Source: an uncultured Oscillospiraceae bacterium (lineage in GTDB: Bacteria; Bacillota; Clostridia; Oscillospirales; Oscillospiraceae). From it: a DNA stretch of 35,608 nucleotides. The DNA is taken from assembly GCA_947631865.1 (NCBI GenBank), contig CANRNF010000026.1, forward strand, positions 1 through 35,608, read 5' to 3'. The notes under the pieces were generated by a model. The model saw only the letters and a program-made list of their open reading frames with translations, searched no databases and was not told the DNA's origin. Positions 1-7,672 of this stretch are shown here, in pieces; the stretch's first letter is position 1; the number at the start of each line of letters is the position of its first letter. Both the position numbers and the translations under genes were made by a program.

Positions 1-103
1 TGCGCCACTCCGCTTAAATCTTATTTCCTACTCAGGGGCGTTTCTTTTCTCTGTCCACTTTTTATGGGGCGGTACAAATAACAGGGGTTTCTTACAATTA
101 GGT

Positions 104-135
104 GAAAAGGACATGGCGCACGCCATGTCCTTTTC
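104..135 (-). terminator. Terminator of the sugar operon
   Basis: A perfect 15-bp inverted repeat, GAAAAGGACATGGCG at 104-118 against 121-135. It has an A-run on one side and a T-run on the other, so it could stop transcription in either direction. The only assigned operon pointing at it is the leftward fructan operon ending at 303. Confidence 0.7.
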
Positions 136-166
136 AAATCTTGGCAAAGATTGCGCTATTTGATAC

Positions 167-236
167 AATGCAACGCTTTTGGGAGGAGCGTTGCATTTAC
201 CGTATCAGCGTTGCATTTTGCTTTGAGCGTTGCACT
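167..236. repeat. Four phased GCGTTGCA boxes
   Basis: GCGTTGCA occurs at 188-195, 208-215 and 227-234, and in inverted orientation at 169-176. Neighbouring copies are 19-20 bp apart, about two helical turns. The first two copies form a perfect 11-bp hairpin (AATGCAACGCT at 167-177 with AGCGTTGCATT at 187-197, 9-nt loop), and the third copy repeats the same right arm at 207-217. Either an operator array or a switchable RNA hairpin would fit. Confidence 0.7.
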
Positions 237-302
237 CATCTGCACAACAACGAAAAACCTGCTCTATCAGCCGGGGCTGCGCACCGCTGGCCTGGCCTTG
301 TC

Positions 303-1277
303 TTAAACTCTATTTTTCTCCAGCAGCGCCATCACCTGTTCCCGCTCTGGCATGGAGCGGATGGCGCCCTTTTTCGTGGTGACGAGATAGGCCGCCGCGT
401 TGGCGAAACGCAGCATCTCCGTGAGCTGTTTCGCCGTCAGGCCTTGCAGGCCGTTTTCCAGCACGAAGTGCAGCACCGAGGCGCAGAAGGTGTCCCCCGC
501 GCCGGTGGTCTCAATGGTGCCGCCCAGCCGGAAGGCCGGGACGAACACCCGCTCTCCGCCGGCGTAGGCATAGCTGCCGTCGGCCCCGGCGGTGACGCAC
601 AGCAGCCGGATGTTGGGGTATTCCTCCAGGAGCATGGCCGCCCCGGCGTCAAAGTCGGTTTGACCGGTCATGAACGCCAGCTCGTTGTCCGCGATCTTCA
701 CCACGTCCGCCTGGGCAAGGCCCCAGGCGATCATGGCCTTGGCCACGTACATGTCCCGCCACAGGGGCGGGCGCAGGTTGGGGTCGAAGGAAATCACCGC
801 TCCCGCTTTGCGCGCCAGGGCCACCGCCTTCACCGTGGCGGCCCGGACCGGCTCGCTGGTCAGGGACAGCGTGCCAAAATGGAAGATCTTTGCGTTCTCT
901 ATGAGACGCGCAGGCACCTCCCCGGGCTCCAGCATCATGTCCGCGCCCGGGTCCCGGTAGAAGGAGAAGTCCCTGTCCCCGTCCGGGGCCGTCTGGACGA
1001 AGGCCAGGGTGGTATGTACGCGCTCGTCCTCCGCCAGGGCCGCCATGTCGATGCCGGCGTCCAGGCCTGTCCGGCGCAGCATGCGCCCGAAGCCGTCATT
1101 GCCCACCTTGCCGATGAAGGCGGTCTTACGGCCCAGCTTCTGCAGCATGGCCAGCACGTTGCAGGGCGCGCCGCCGGGGTTGGCCTCAAAGAGGGGGTTG
1201 CCCTGGCCGCTCACGCCGCTCTCCGTGAAGTCGATGAGCATCTCGCCCAGGGCCGCCACGTCATACATCCGCTCCAT
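303..1277 (-). CDS. scrK: Fructokinase, PfkB (ribokinase) family
   Basis: Cytoplasmic ATP-dependent sugar kinase of 324 residues, expected to phosphorylate fructose released by the adjacent GH32 enzyme. The PfkB fold is clear: an N-terminal DVAALGEMLIDF strand, the PGGAPCNVL substrate loop (about 34-42), SFDPNLRPPLW (about 163-173), and the C-terminal GAGD anion-hole motif with the catalytic base near D262. The longest frame opens with a GTG at 1283 only 1 nt from the AAGGAGGC SD, so I chose the ATG at 1277, which has 7 nt spacing. It starts 2 nt after the GH32 stop and is the last gene of the leftward operon. Sugar specificity is inferred from context; other PfkB substrates cannot be excluded by sequence alone. 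Confidence 0.88.
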   Translation of the reverse strand: MERMYDVAALGEMLIDFTESGVSGQGNPLFEANPGGAPCNVLAMLQKLGRKTAFIGKVGNDGFGRMLRRTGLDAGIDMAALAEDERVHTTLAFVQTAPDGDRDFSFYRDPGADMMLEPGEVPARLIENAKIFHFGTLSLTSEPVRAATVKAVALARKAGAVISFDPNLRPPLWRDMYVAKAMIAWGLAQADVVKIADNELAFMTGQTDFDAGAAMLLEEYPNIRLLCVTAGADGSYAYAGGERVFVPAFRLGGTIETTGAGDTFCASVLHFVLENGLQGLTAKQLTEMLRFANAAAYLVTTKKGAIRSMPEREQVMALLEKNRV

Positions 1278-1279
1278 CC

Positions 1280-2770
1280 TCACGCCTCCTTGTCAAGGTC
1301 CAGCTCGTATTTCTCCACGTCCACCAGCACCGCGCCGCCCTCGGCCTGGAAGCTGATAGAATCCGCCGTCTCCGGTGTGTAGATGATAAAGGTGGCCGCC
1401 TGCTCCCCGTCGTTGACGAACAGCTCCAGGCTGTGCCTATCCATCACCAGCCGCAGCTTGATCTCCCCGTTCCGAGGCCGGACCTGAAACTCCCGCACGT
1501 GGACCACGTCGTAGCGGATGCCGCAGCGGCTCCGGTCCACGCGCAGCACGTTCATCTCCGGCTTATAGCGAATATAGGTCACGTGCTCCCCGTCCTTGGC
1601 CACGTTCAGTCGAAAGGCATGGTAGGCGTTCCCCACCGGGCGGACGGTGACGGTCATATCCAGGATGCGGCCGCTGACCCCCGGCAGATTCGTCTCGCCG
1701 GTGATGAGCACGTCGCTGTAGGCCACCCGGTGGCCATGGTAATGCTCCAGCTCCCGCACCGGGTTCTGGATGAGCCGGCCATTTCGGATGGTGAGCTCCC
1801 TGGGCAGGGTCATCTCGCCGAAGATACGGGCGTTCAGGGGCTGGCAGTTGGAGGTGGCCCAGTTCTGCATCCAGGCGATCATGACCCGCCGCCCGTCATA
1901 GGTCTCCATGGTCTGGGCGGCGTAGAAGTCGATGCCGTAGTCGATGGACTGTACCTTCTCCCGGGTGAACCGATCATGTTCCCAGGAGCCCAGAAAGGCG
2001 ATGTTGCCGTTGCCCGCGTGGAACTCCAGGCCCAGGGCCAGCATATCCTGGGGGCTGACTACCAGCACCTGTTTTCCGTCCAGGGGGAAGAAGTCGGGGC
2101 ACTCCCACATCAGGCCGTACTCGTTGCGGCAGGCGTCCACCACGGTGACGAACCGCCAGTGGAAGCCGTCCTCGCTTTTGTACATCAGCACGGCGCCGCT
2201 GCCGTCGGCGGTGCGGTTGCCCACCACCGCCCGGTAGGTGCCGTCCGGCTCCCGCCAGAGCTTGGGGTCCCGGAAATCCAGGGGGCTGTTTCCCTCGGGG
2301 ATGTCCGCGCCGGTGAGGACGGGATCGCCCTCGTACTTCTCATAGTCCACCCCGTCGCCTACGGCGATGCACTGGGTCTGGTACTCCTCCAGCAGGCCGT
2401 CCTCCCGGCGGACGCGCTGCACGCCGGTGTACATGAGAAGCTGCCGGCCGTCCGGCATCTCCACGGCGCCGCCGGAGAAGCAGCCGTCCCGGTCGTACTC
2501 CTGGTCCGGGGCCAGGGCCACGGGCAGCCGCTCCCAGCGGATGAAGTCCCGGGTCTTGACGTGGCCCCAGTGCATGCTGTTCCACTTGGTGGAATAGGGG
2601 TGATACTGATAAAACAGGTGATACTCCCCCTTATAGCAGGAAAAGCCGTTGGGGTCGTTGATCCAGCCGATACCACCCGTCACATGAAACAGCGGCCGCT
2701 CGCTGTCCGGGATGAATGGCACATACTGGGCCTCAAAATCCCGCGCCTGCTGTAATTTCTCACTGGTCAT
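1280..2770 (-). CDS. Glycoside hydrolase family 32 beta-fructosidase (sucrose/FOS hydrolase)
   Basis: Hydrolyses beta-fructosidic bonds of sucrose or short fructo-oligosaccharides. The three GH32 signature blocks are all present: WINDPNG with nucleophile D39, FRDP with transition-state stabiliser D168, and ECPDFF with acid/base E223. A C-terminal beta-sandwich ending near ADSISFQAEGGAVLVDVEKYEL completes the 496-residue enzyme. There is no signal peptide, so it acts on imported sugar. The upstream permeases are ABC rather than PTS, so the substrate should be unphosphorylated. The start at 2770 has GGAAGGGAG about 8 nt upstream; the ten-residue longer frame has no good SD. It is followed 2 nt later by the fructokinase. 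Confidence 0.93.
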   Translation of the reverse strand: MTSEKLQQARDFEAQYVPFIPDSERPLFHVTGGIGWINDPNGFSCYKGEYHLFYQYHPYSTKWNSMHWGHVKTRDFIRWERLPVALAPDQEYDRDGCFSGGAVEMPDGRQLLMYTGVQRVRREDGLLEEYQTQCIAVGDGVDYEKYEGDPVLTGADIPEGNSPLDFRDPKLWREPDGTYRAVVGNRTADGSGAVLMYKSEDGFHWRFVTVVDACRNEYGLMWECPDFFPLDGKQVLVVSPQDMLALGLEFHAGNGNIAFLGSWEHDRFTREKVQSIDYGIDFYAAQTMETYDGRRVMIAWMQNWATSNCQPLNARIFGEMTLPRELTIRNGRLIQNPVRELEHYHGHRVAYSDVLITGETNLPGVSGRILDMTVTVRPVGNAYHAFRLNVAKDGEHVTYIRYKPEMNVLRVDRSRCGIRYDVVHVREFQVRPRNGEIKLRLVMDRHSLELFVNDGEQAATFIIYTPETADSISFQAEGGAVLVDVEKYELDLDKEA

Positions 2771-2800
2771 AAGGGGTCTCCCTTCCGAAATAGCACTCAA

Positions 2801-2830
2801 TGCCGCCCGCCCCCGAAGGAGCGGGCGGCA
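2801..2830 (-). terminator. Intergenic hairpin between binding-protein and GH32 genes
   Basis: A perfect 10-bp GC stem, TGCCGCCCGC at 2801-2810 with GCGGGCGGCA at 2821-2830 and a 10-nt loop. It lies just downstream of the solute-binding-protein stop. The weak T-run suggests partial termination or 3'-end protection, the usual way ABC operons make more binding protein than downstream enzyme. Confidence 0.5.
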
Positions 2831-2852
2831 ATATATGGATCGGGTTTAAGAT

Positions 2853-4478
2853 TTACTCAGCCTGGGCCGCGGCGTAGCGGTCATAAGCGTCCTGGTAGAC
2901 CTGCAGCAGTTCGTTCATGCCGCAGGAGTCGCTGAGCATCTCCTTGTAGGACTCCCAGCTATCGTCGGTGATGCCGCCGTCGCGGAGCCACAGGCCCTCC
3001 TGCTCGGCCACCATGGACTCAAAATCAGCCTTGTAAAGGTCGATGGTCTCCAGCTCCTTCGGCGTGAATACGCAGTCAACGGGGTACACGCTGGTGTCGT
3101 CCACAAAGGGCATCCAGTAATCATACAGGTCGGTCAGCCGCTCAATGGCCCGGTCCTCCATGGCGAAGGTGTCGCTGTAATACTCAGAGAGGATCAGCTT
3201 GGGACCGGCCACCTCGTTGGCCATCTTCAGCTCGCCGGCGCCCTTGCCGAACATCTCCTGAGACTGCTCCTCGGTGATGGACTGCCAGATGCCGTTTTCG
3301 TCCTGCTCCAGGAAGTAGGTGCCGATGGGGCCGTACTGCAGCTGCATGACGATCTCGCCGTCGTACCACTGGTCAAAGAACTTCAGCAGGGTGGCGGGGT
3401 CCTCGCAGGCGGAGGTGATGGAAAGCTGGCCGGCGTTGGTGGCGCCGCCGGTGCGGACGGTCACGTTATGGGTGCCGTCGGGGCCGTCCAGAACGGGCAG
3501 GAACACATAGTCGTCGGCGTAGTCGCCCATCAGCTCCTCGATGTACCACCAGGTGGACACGCCCACATAGCCCTGCTGGCACTTGGCCATCAGCTGGGTG
3601 TCGGACTGGGAGAACATCTCCACGTCCATCAGGCCCTCGGCGTACCAGTCGTGGAAATAGGTCAGCGCCTCGCGGTAGCGGTCGTCCACGCACACGAAGC
3701 TGACCTTGCCGTCCTTATCCAGCACCAGGTCGTTGCACACGTCGTTGATCCAGTTGGTGAAGCCGAAGCCGGCGTAAAAGATGTTCTGGCCCCAGCACCA
3801 CTGGTCGAAGCCAGTGGACATGGGCAGGGTGCTGCCGGGAGCGGCGCCGTACATCTTGGCGGCCATGTCGTTCTCCTTGAAGGCCACCAGCACGTCGTGC
3901 AGCTCATCCAGGGTGGTGGGCACCTCCAGGCCCAGATCGTCCAGCCACGCCTTGTTGATCATGGAGAATTGAGGAATGGTATAGATGGAGTAATCCTCCG
4001 GTTTGCCGATGCCGGCGGTGCCCATCTGCTCGGCGGCGGGCAGGCCGTAGATCTTGCCGTCGGACATGGTGATGGCGGAGCGGATACCGGGATGCTCTTC
4101 CAGAATGGCGGAGAGGTTGGGCATGATCTCCGGGGTGATATAGGGGGTCAGGTCGATGAAGGTCTCGTCCTCGCCGTACCGCATCAGGTCGTAGTTGGAG
4201 AAGCCCACGCCCATGAAAGCGTCAGGGTAGTCGCCGCCGGCGATACGGATATTCACCTGTTCGGCCAGGGAGTCGCTCATGGTATCCCAGGTGATGTGGA
4301 TGCCCAGGTTGTCCTGGAGCTGGTTGAGCACTACATTGTCGTCATAGCCGGGACTCAGGGCGGACATGCCGCCCATGATCTCGAACTCGGTCTGGGTCGC
4401 GTCTTCGGCGGCAAAGGCGGTCGCGCTCATGGTGAACGCCAGGCACAGGGCCAACACAACAGCGATGATCCTTTTCAT
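2853..4478 (-). CDS. Extracellular solute-binding protein of a carbohydrate ABC importer (LplA-like)
   Basis: Secreted sugar-binding component of 541 residues. The N-terminus is a signal peptide: a KR-containing start, a hydrophobic core to about residue 19, then an AFA cleavage motif near 23-24. No canonical lipobox is seen (LALC has Leu at -1), which is unusual for a Gram-positive binding protein; anchoring may rely on another partner. The body has the large family-1 binding-protein look, rich in Trp, Tyr and Asp (QWCWGQNIFYAGFGF, STWWYIEELMGDY). The SD AAAGGAG is well spaced. It lies between two permease genes and GH32, so sucrose or fructo-oligosaccharide is the inferred ligand. No ATPase gene is present, as is typical of CUT1 systems that share an MsmK-type ATPase. 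Confidence 0.88.
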   Translation of the reverse strand: MKRIIAVVLALCLAFTMSATAFAAEDATQTEFEIMGGMSALSPGYDDNVVLNQLQDNLGIHITWDTMSDSLAEQVNIRIAGGDYPDAFMGVGFSNYDLMRYGEDETFIDLTPYITPEIMPNLSAILEEHPGIRSAITMSDGKIYGLPAAEQMGTAGIGKPEDYSIYTIPQFSMINKAWLDDLGLEVPTTLDELHDVLVAFKENDMAAKMYGAAPGSTLPMSTGFDQWCWGQNIFYAGFGFTNWINDVCNDLVLDKDGKVSFVCVDDRYREALTYFHDWYAEGLMDVEMFSQSDTQLMAKCQQGYVGVSTWWYIEELMGDYADDYVFLPVLDGPDGTHNVTVRTGGATNAGQLSITSACEDPATLLKFFDQWYDGEIVMQLQYGPIGTYFLEQDENGIWQSITEEQSQEMFGKGAGELKMANEVAGPKLILSEYYSDTFAMEDRAIERLTDLYDYWMPFVDDTSVYPVDCVFTPKELETIDLYKADFESMVAEQEGLWLRDGGITDDSWESYKEMLSDSCGMNELLQVYQDAYDRYAAAQAE

Positions 4479-4520
4479 GTTTTACTCTCCTTTTTAAAAA
4501 TTTTCAAGTTCGGTCCGTGA

Positions 4521-5408
4521 TCAGCCTTTCACGGCACCGGCCATAAAGCCTTTTTCAAAGTATTTCTGCACGAAGGGGTAGATGATGAGCATGGGAGCGG
4601 CCGCCACGATCATGGAGGAGAATTTCAGCATCTCGGTCAGCTTGTTCAGCTCGGCGTAGCCGCCGGAGATGGTGCTGGCCTGGCTGGCGCTGGCGGAGCT
4701 CTTGATGAGGATGTTGCGGATGACCAGAGGCATGGGCGCCTGATTGGCCTTCAGATAGATCAGGGCGGTGAACCAGTCGTTCCAGTAGGCCACCATGGAG
4801 AACACCACCATGACCGCCAGAATGGGCTTGGACAGGGGGATGACGATGCGCAGGAAGGTGCGCATCTTGGAGCAGCCGTCTATTTCCGCCGCCTCGATCA
4901 GATCGTGGGGTATGTTGTTCTGGAAATAGTTGCGGACGATGATCATGTTGCCCACGGCCACGCCGCCGGGCAGAAACAGCGCCCACATGTTGTACAAAAG
5001 GCCCGTCTGCTTCACCACCAGGTAGGTGGGGACCAGACCGCCGCCGAAGTACATGGTGATGAGGAAGAACACGCTGAAGAATTTGCGGCCGGGCAGATCC
5101 TTCTGGGCCAGGGGATAGGCAGTGACGTACAGCATCACCACGGAGAAGATGGTGCCGATGACGGTGTATTTGACGGAGTTGATGAAGCCCCGCAGCAGGC
5201 TGTCGTCCGCAAACACCGCCGTATAGCCCTTGAGGGTGAACTCGCTGGGGAACAGGAAGGTCTTGCCGGCATACACGTCGTAGGGGTTGGACACGGAGGC
5301 CACCAATACATAGTACAGCGGATAAGCCACCAGCAGCATGATGATGGTGCAGAACACGACCAGGATAACGTCGCTGGTCTTATCGGAAAGTCCGCGCGTC
5401 TTTTTCAC
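4521..5408 (-). CDS. Carbohydrate ABC transporter permease (LplC/MalG type)
   Basis: Second inner-membrane permease of the importer, 295 residues with about six transmembrane segments. The EAA loop that docks the ATPase is visible as EAAEIDGCSKMRTFLRIVIPL, followed by SKPILAVM. The C-terminus FVQKYFEKGFMAGAVKG is the standard ending of LplC-type permeases. The start is a GTG at 5408 with TAAGGAGG about 8 nt upstream. It follows the first permease by 13 nt. Confidence 0.92.
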   Translation of the reverse strand: MKKTRGLSDKTSDVILVVFCTIIMLLVAYPLYYVLVASVSNPYDVYAGKTFLFPSEFTLKGYTAVFADDSLLRGFINSVKYTVIGTIFSVVMLYVTAYPLAQKDLPGRKFFSVFFLITMYFGGGLVPTYLVVKQTGLLYNMWALFLPGGVAVGNMIIVRNYFQNNIPHDLIEAAEIDGCSKMRTFLRIVIPLSKPILAVMVVFSMVAYWNDWFTALIYLKANQAPMPLVIRNILIKSSASASQASTISGGYAELNKLTEMLKFSSMIVAAAPMLIIYPFVQKYFEKGFMAGAVKG

Positions 5409-5421
5409 AGCGTCCGCCTCC

Positions 5422-6351
5422 TTACACGATGCCCACGTCCGAGGTCTTGGACGCGATCTTGTTGACGATGATCAGCAGCACCAGGTTGATGACCGTGTTG
5501 AACAGGCCCACGGCGGTGGAATAGCTGTACTTGGCGTTCTCGATGCCCTGCTGGTACACATACACCGCGATGACGTCGCTGGTGGCCTTGTTCAGATCGG
5601 TCTGCAGCAGCCATACCTTCTCAAAGCCCACGTTCATCAGCGAGCCCGCGCTCATGATGAGGTTCAGGATGGCCATGGGCAGCAGCGCCGGCACGTCCAC
5701 GTTCATGATCCGCTGGAACACGCTGGCCCCGTCCACCTTGGCCGCCTCGTACAGGCTGGTGTCCACGTTGGACAGCGTTGCCAGATAAATGATGCAGCCC
5801 CAGCCCGCGTCCTGCCAGATGCCGGAGGCTATGTAGATGGTCCGGAACGCGGAGGATTGTGTAAGGAAATCCACCTGGGTGCCCAGAAGCAGGTTGATGA
5901 GGCCGCCGGAGGGGCTCAGGAAGATGCGCAGCATACCGCAGATGACCATGGTGGAAATAAAGTGCGGCGCGTACAGCACGGTCTGCACGATCCGCTGGTA
6001 GCGCTTGAACCGCAGCTGGTTGATGCACAGGGACAGGATGATGGGCACCGGGAAACTCCACAGCAGACTGTAAAAGCTGAGCAGGATGGTGTTTTTGATC
6101 ATCCGCCCAAAGGTGGGCGCGTTAAAGAAGCGCCGGAACCAGTCCAGGCCCACCCATGTGCTGCCAAGATACCCCCGATTGGCTTTGTAATCCCGGAAGG
6201 CGATCTGGATGCCGTACATGGGGATGTACTTATAAATAAACGTGATGACCACCGGGATCAGCAGCAGAAGATAAAGCTGCCAGTTGTTCAGCAAGCGCGT
6301 TTTCAGCGGCTTGCCCACGCGAACAGGTTTTTTGCTGATCGCTTCGTCCAT
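5422..6351 (-). CDS. Carbohydrate ABC transporter permease (LplB/MalF type)
   Basis: First permease of the importer and first gene of the operon. It has about six membrane spans, beginning with NWQLYLLLLIPVVITFIYKY. The EAA motif is YEAAKVDGASVFQRIMNVDVPAL, and the C-terminal block resembles LplB proteins (DVIAVYVYQQGIENAKYSYSTA). A longer frame opens at 6384, but that ATG sits in operator O2. AAAGGAG lies about 11 nt before the ATG at 6351, so I use 6351 (309 residues). Repression by the divergent LacI protein is inferred from operators at 6372-6383 and 6429-6440. Confidence 0.92.
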   Translation of the reverse strand: MDEAISKKPVRVGKPLKTRLLNNWQLYLLLLIPVVITFIYKYIPMYGIQIAFRDYKANRGYLGSTWVGLDWFRRFFNAPTFGRMIKNTILLSFYSLLWSFPVPIILSLCINQLRFKRYQRIVQTVLYAPHFISTMVICGMLRIFLSPSGGLINLLLGTQVDFLTQSSAFRTIYIASGIWQDAGWGCIIYLATLSNVDTSLYEAAKVDGASVFQRIMNVDVPALLPMAILNLIMSAGSLMNVGFEKVWLLQTDLNKATSDVIAVYVYQQGIENAKYSYSTAVGLFNTVINLVLLIIVNKIASKTSDVGIV

Positions 6352-6371
6352 TGTCTGCTCCACTCCTTTTG

Positions 6372-6383
6372 TGTAACGTTTCA
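6372..6383 (-). promoter_or_regulatory. LacI-family operator O2
   Basis: TGTAACGTTTCA, the exact reverse complement of O1. It lies in the untranslated leader just ahead of the permease SD, with its centre 57 bp from O1. Confidence 0.75.
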
Positions 6384-6428
6384 TGCCGCGGTACGAAAAA
6401 ATCCGCCGAAGTGCGGGCTTTATCGTCG

Positions 6429-6440
6429 TGAAACGTTACA
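6429..6440 (-). promoter_or_regulatory. LacI-family operator O1
   Basis: TGAAACGTTACA with the central CG typical of LacI-family sites. It sits about 10-20 bases downstream of the inferred start of the sugar-operon transcript, where a bound repressor would block elongation or initiation. Confidence 0.78.
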
Positions 6441-6456
6441 TCATTAAGATAAACCT

Positions 6457-6486
6457 ATAATATGCCCACATCTGGCGCGCTGTCAA
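6457..6486 (-). promoter_or_regulatory. Promoter of the sugar operon
   Basis: On the minus strand: a perfect -35 TTGACA (6481-6486), an 18-nt spacer and a -10 TATTAT (6457-6462). Transcription would start near 6450 and read into the permease genes through O1 and O2. Confidence 0.75.
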
Positions 6487-6596
6487 GATAATATTTTGTG
6501 CGGTTTTACTGTTTTCCCTATTCACCAAAAACTGCTTTTTCTTTTTGTGCAACCCGCCGTATCGTGGCGGAATTCCTGCTATTTTGCGTTTTCTGC

Positions 6597-6625
6597 TTGC
6601 AAAATAACGTTTCATAAGTTATTCT
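6597..6625 (+). promoter_or_regulatory. Promoter of the LacI-type regulator gene
   Basis: TTGCAA at 6597-6602, a 17-nt spacer and TATTCT at 6620-6625. Operator O3 lies entirely inside the spacer, implying autorepression. Confidence 0.65.
6603..6614 (+). promoter_or_regulatory. LacI-family operator O3
   Basis: AATAACGTTTCA; the ten bases TAACGTTTCA are identical to O2. It lies between -35 and -10 of the regulator's own promoter. Confidence 0.65.
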
Positions 6626-6649
6626 GTGAACAAGAGACGCAAAATTCCA

Positions 6650-6661
6650 TGAAACATTTCA
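6650..6661 (+). promoter_or_regulatory. LacI-family operator O4
   Basis: TGAAACATTTCA has perfect TGAAA/TTTCA half-sites and differs by one centre base from the idealised TGAAACGTTTCA. It lies just before the regulator's SD. Confidence 0.5.
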
Positions 6662-6680
6662 CACAACAAGGAGCGGCTGT

Positions 6681-7670
6681 ATGAAGCGTGGAACGATGCC
6701 TACCATGAAAGATGTGGCCAAAGAGGCGGGCGTGGCCCTGGGGACGGTGTCCAAGGTGTTCAACGACATCCCCGTGGGCGAGGACTATCGCCGGCGGGTG
6801 CTGGACGCGGCCCAAAAGCTGGGCTACCAGGTCAACAGCTATGCCCGGGGCCTCAAGGCCGGCAAGACCGGAACCGTGGCCCTGATCCTGCCCAACGCCT
6901 ATGACCCCTATTTCGCCGCTCTGGCGGACAGTGTCTGCCAGACCCTCGCCCGGCGTGGCTGCCGTATGCTGATGGCGGTCACCGGTTCGGACCCGGACGC
7001 GGAGCAGCAGTGCATCCGCATGGTGGAACAGAATAAGGTGGACGGCATCATCGGTCTGACCTATAACCCGGCGCTGGAGATCCCCGCCTCCATCCCCTTC
7101 GTCAGCATCGACCGGTATTTCAACCCGGCGGTGCCCTGCGTGGCGTCGGACAACTTCGGCGGCGGGCAGCTCGCGGTGGAGAAGCTGGCGGAGCGGGGCT
7201 GCCGGCGGCTGCTGTTTCTGCGCATCGGCGCGGATGTGCCCGGCGAACCGGACAAGCGCATGGGCGGCTTTCAGGCCGCCTGTCAGGCCCGGGGACTTGA
7301 GCATGAGGCCCTGGCCCTGAACGACAGGGACGGCTATGAGCCCTTCCGCGTCTTTCTCCGGTCCCATGTGGAGGGCGGCAGGCTTTCCTACGACGGCATC
7401 TTCTGCAACACGGACCGGCTGGCCTTCTATGTACAGAACATGCTGGCCGAACTGGGTCTGCGGGTGCCGGAGGATGTGCAGCTGGTGGGCTTCGACGGCG
7501 TGCGCCGGTTCGGGAACGACGGCTACTACTGCTCCACCATCGTCCAGCCTGTGGGGCAGCTGGCGGAGACCAGCGTGAACATCCTGCTGGAGGAGGACCG
7601 CTCCGCCCTGCCCAGCCTCATCTGCCTGCCGGTGAGCTATGCTCCGGGGGGCACGACTCTGGACGGCTGA
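6681..7670 (+). CDS. LacI family transcriptional repressor of the fructan operon
   Basis: DNA-binding repressor of 329 residues. The LacI headpiece is at the N-terminus (TMKDVAKEAGVALGTVSKVFND, with VALGTVSKV as recognition helix), followed by the hinge helix SYARGLKAGKTGTVALI and a periplasmic-binding-protein-like effector domain (PNAYDPYFAALADSV, VDGIIGLTYNP, SIDRYF, VQLVGFDG). The start has AAGGAG 7 nt upstream. It is divergent from the ABC importer operon and flanked by four matching operators, so it most likely represses both that operon and itself until a sugar binds. The effector is not deducible; sucrose, fructose or a phosphate of either are candidates. Confidence 0.93.
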   Translation: MKRGTMPTMKDVAKEAGVALGTVSKVFNDIPVGEDYRRRVLDAAQKLGYQVNSYARGLKAGKTGTVALILPNAYDPYFAALADSVCQTLARRGCRMLMAVTGSDPDAEQQCIRMVEQNKVDGIIGLTYNPALEIPASIPFVSIDRYFNPAVPCVASDNFGGGQLAVEKLAERGCRRLLFLRIGADVPGEPDKRMGGFQAACQARGLEHEALALNDRDGYEPFRVFLRSHVEGGRLSYDGIFCNTDRLAFYVQNMLAELGLRVPEDVQLVGFDGVRRFGNDGYYCSTIVQPVGQLAETSVNILLEEDRSALPSLICLPVSYAPGGTTLDG

Positions 7671-7672
7671 CC

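Larger units (their letters stand above)
1..302. other. Left-edge intergenic region with repeats and a terminator, no gene
   Basis: I see no convincing gene here. The first 80 bases vaguely recall the end of an IS3-type element (a TGTCCACTTTTT-like stretch followed by GGGGCGGTACA), but this is a resemblance from memory only. A perfect hairpin at 104-135 is the likely end of the leftward sugar operon. Between 141 and 236 lie a promoter-like pair (TTGGCA at 141-146, 17-nt spacer, TACAAT at 164-169) and four regularly spaced copies of GCGTTGCA, listed separately. Confidence 0.5.

Noticed and set aside
1-80. 3' end of a transposase gene at the left edge
   Set aside because: The short open frame has no recognisable transposase residues; only a faint resemblance to IS3-type ends, insufficient to call.
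169-234. CRISPR-like array
   Set aside because: The repeats are only 8-11 bp with 11-bp gaps and one copy is inverted; no cas genes.
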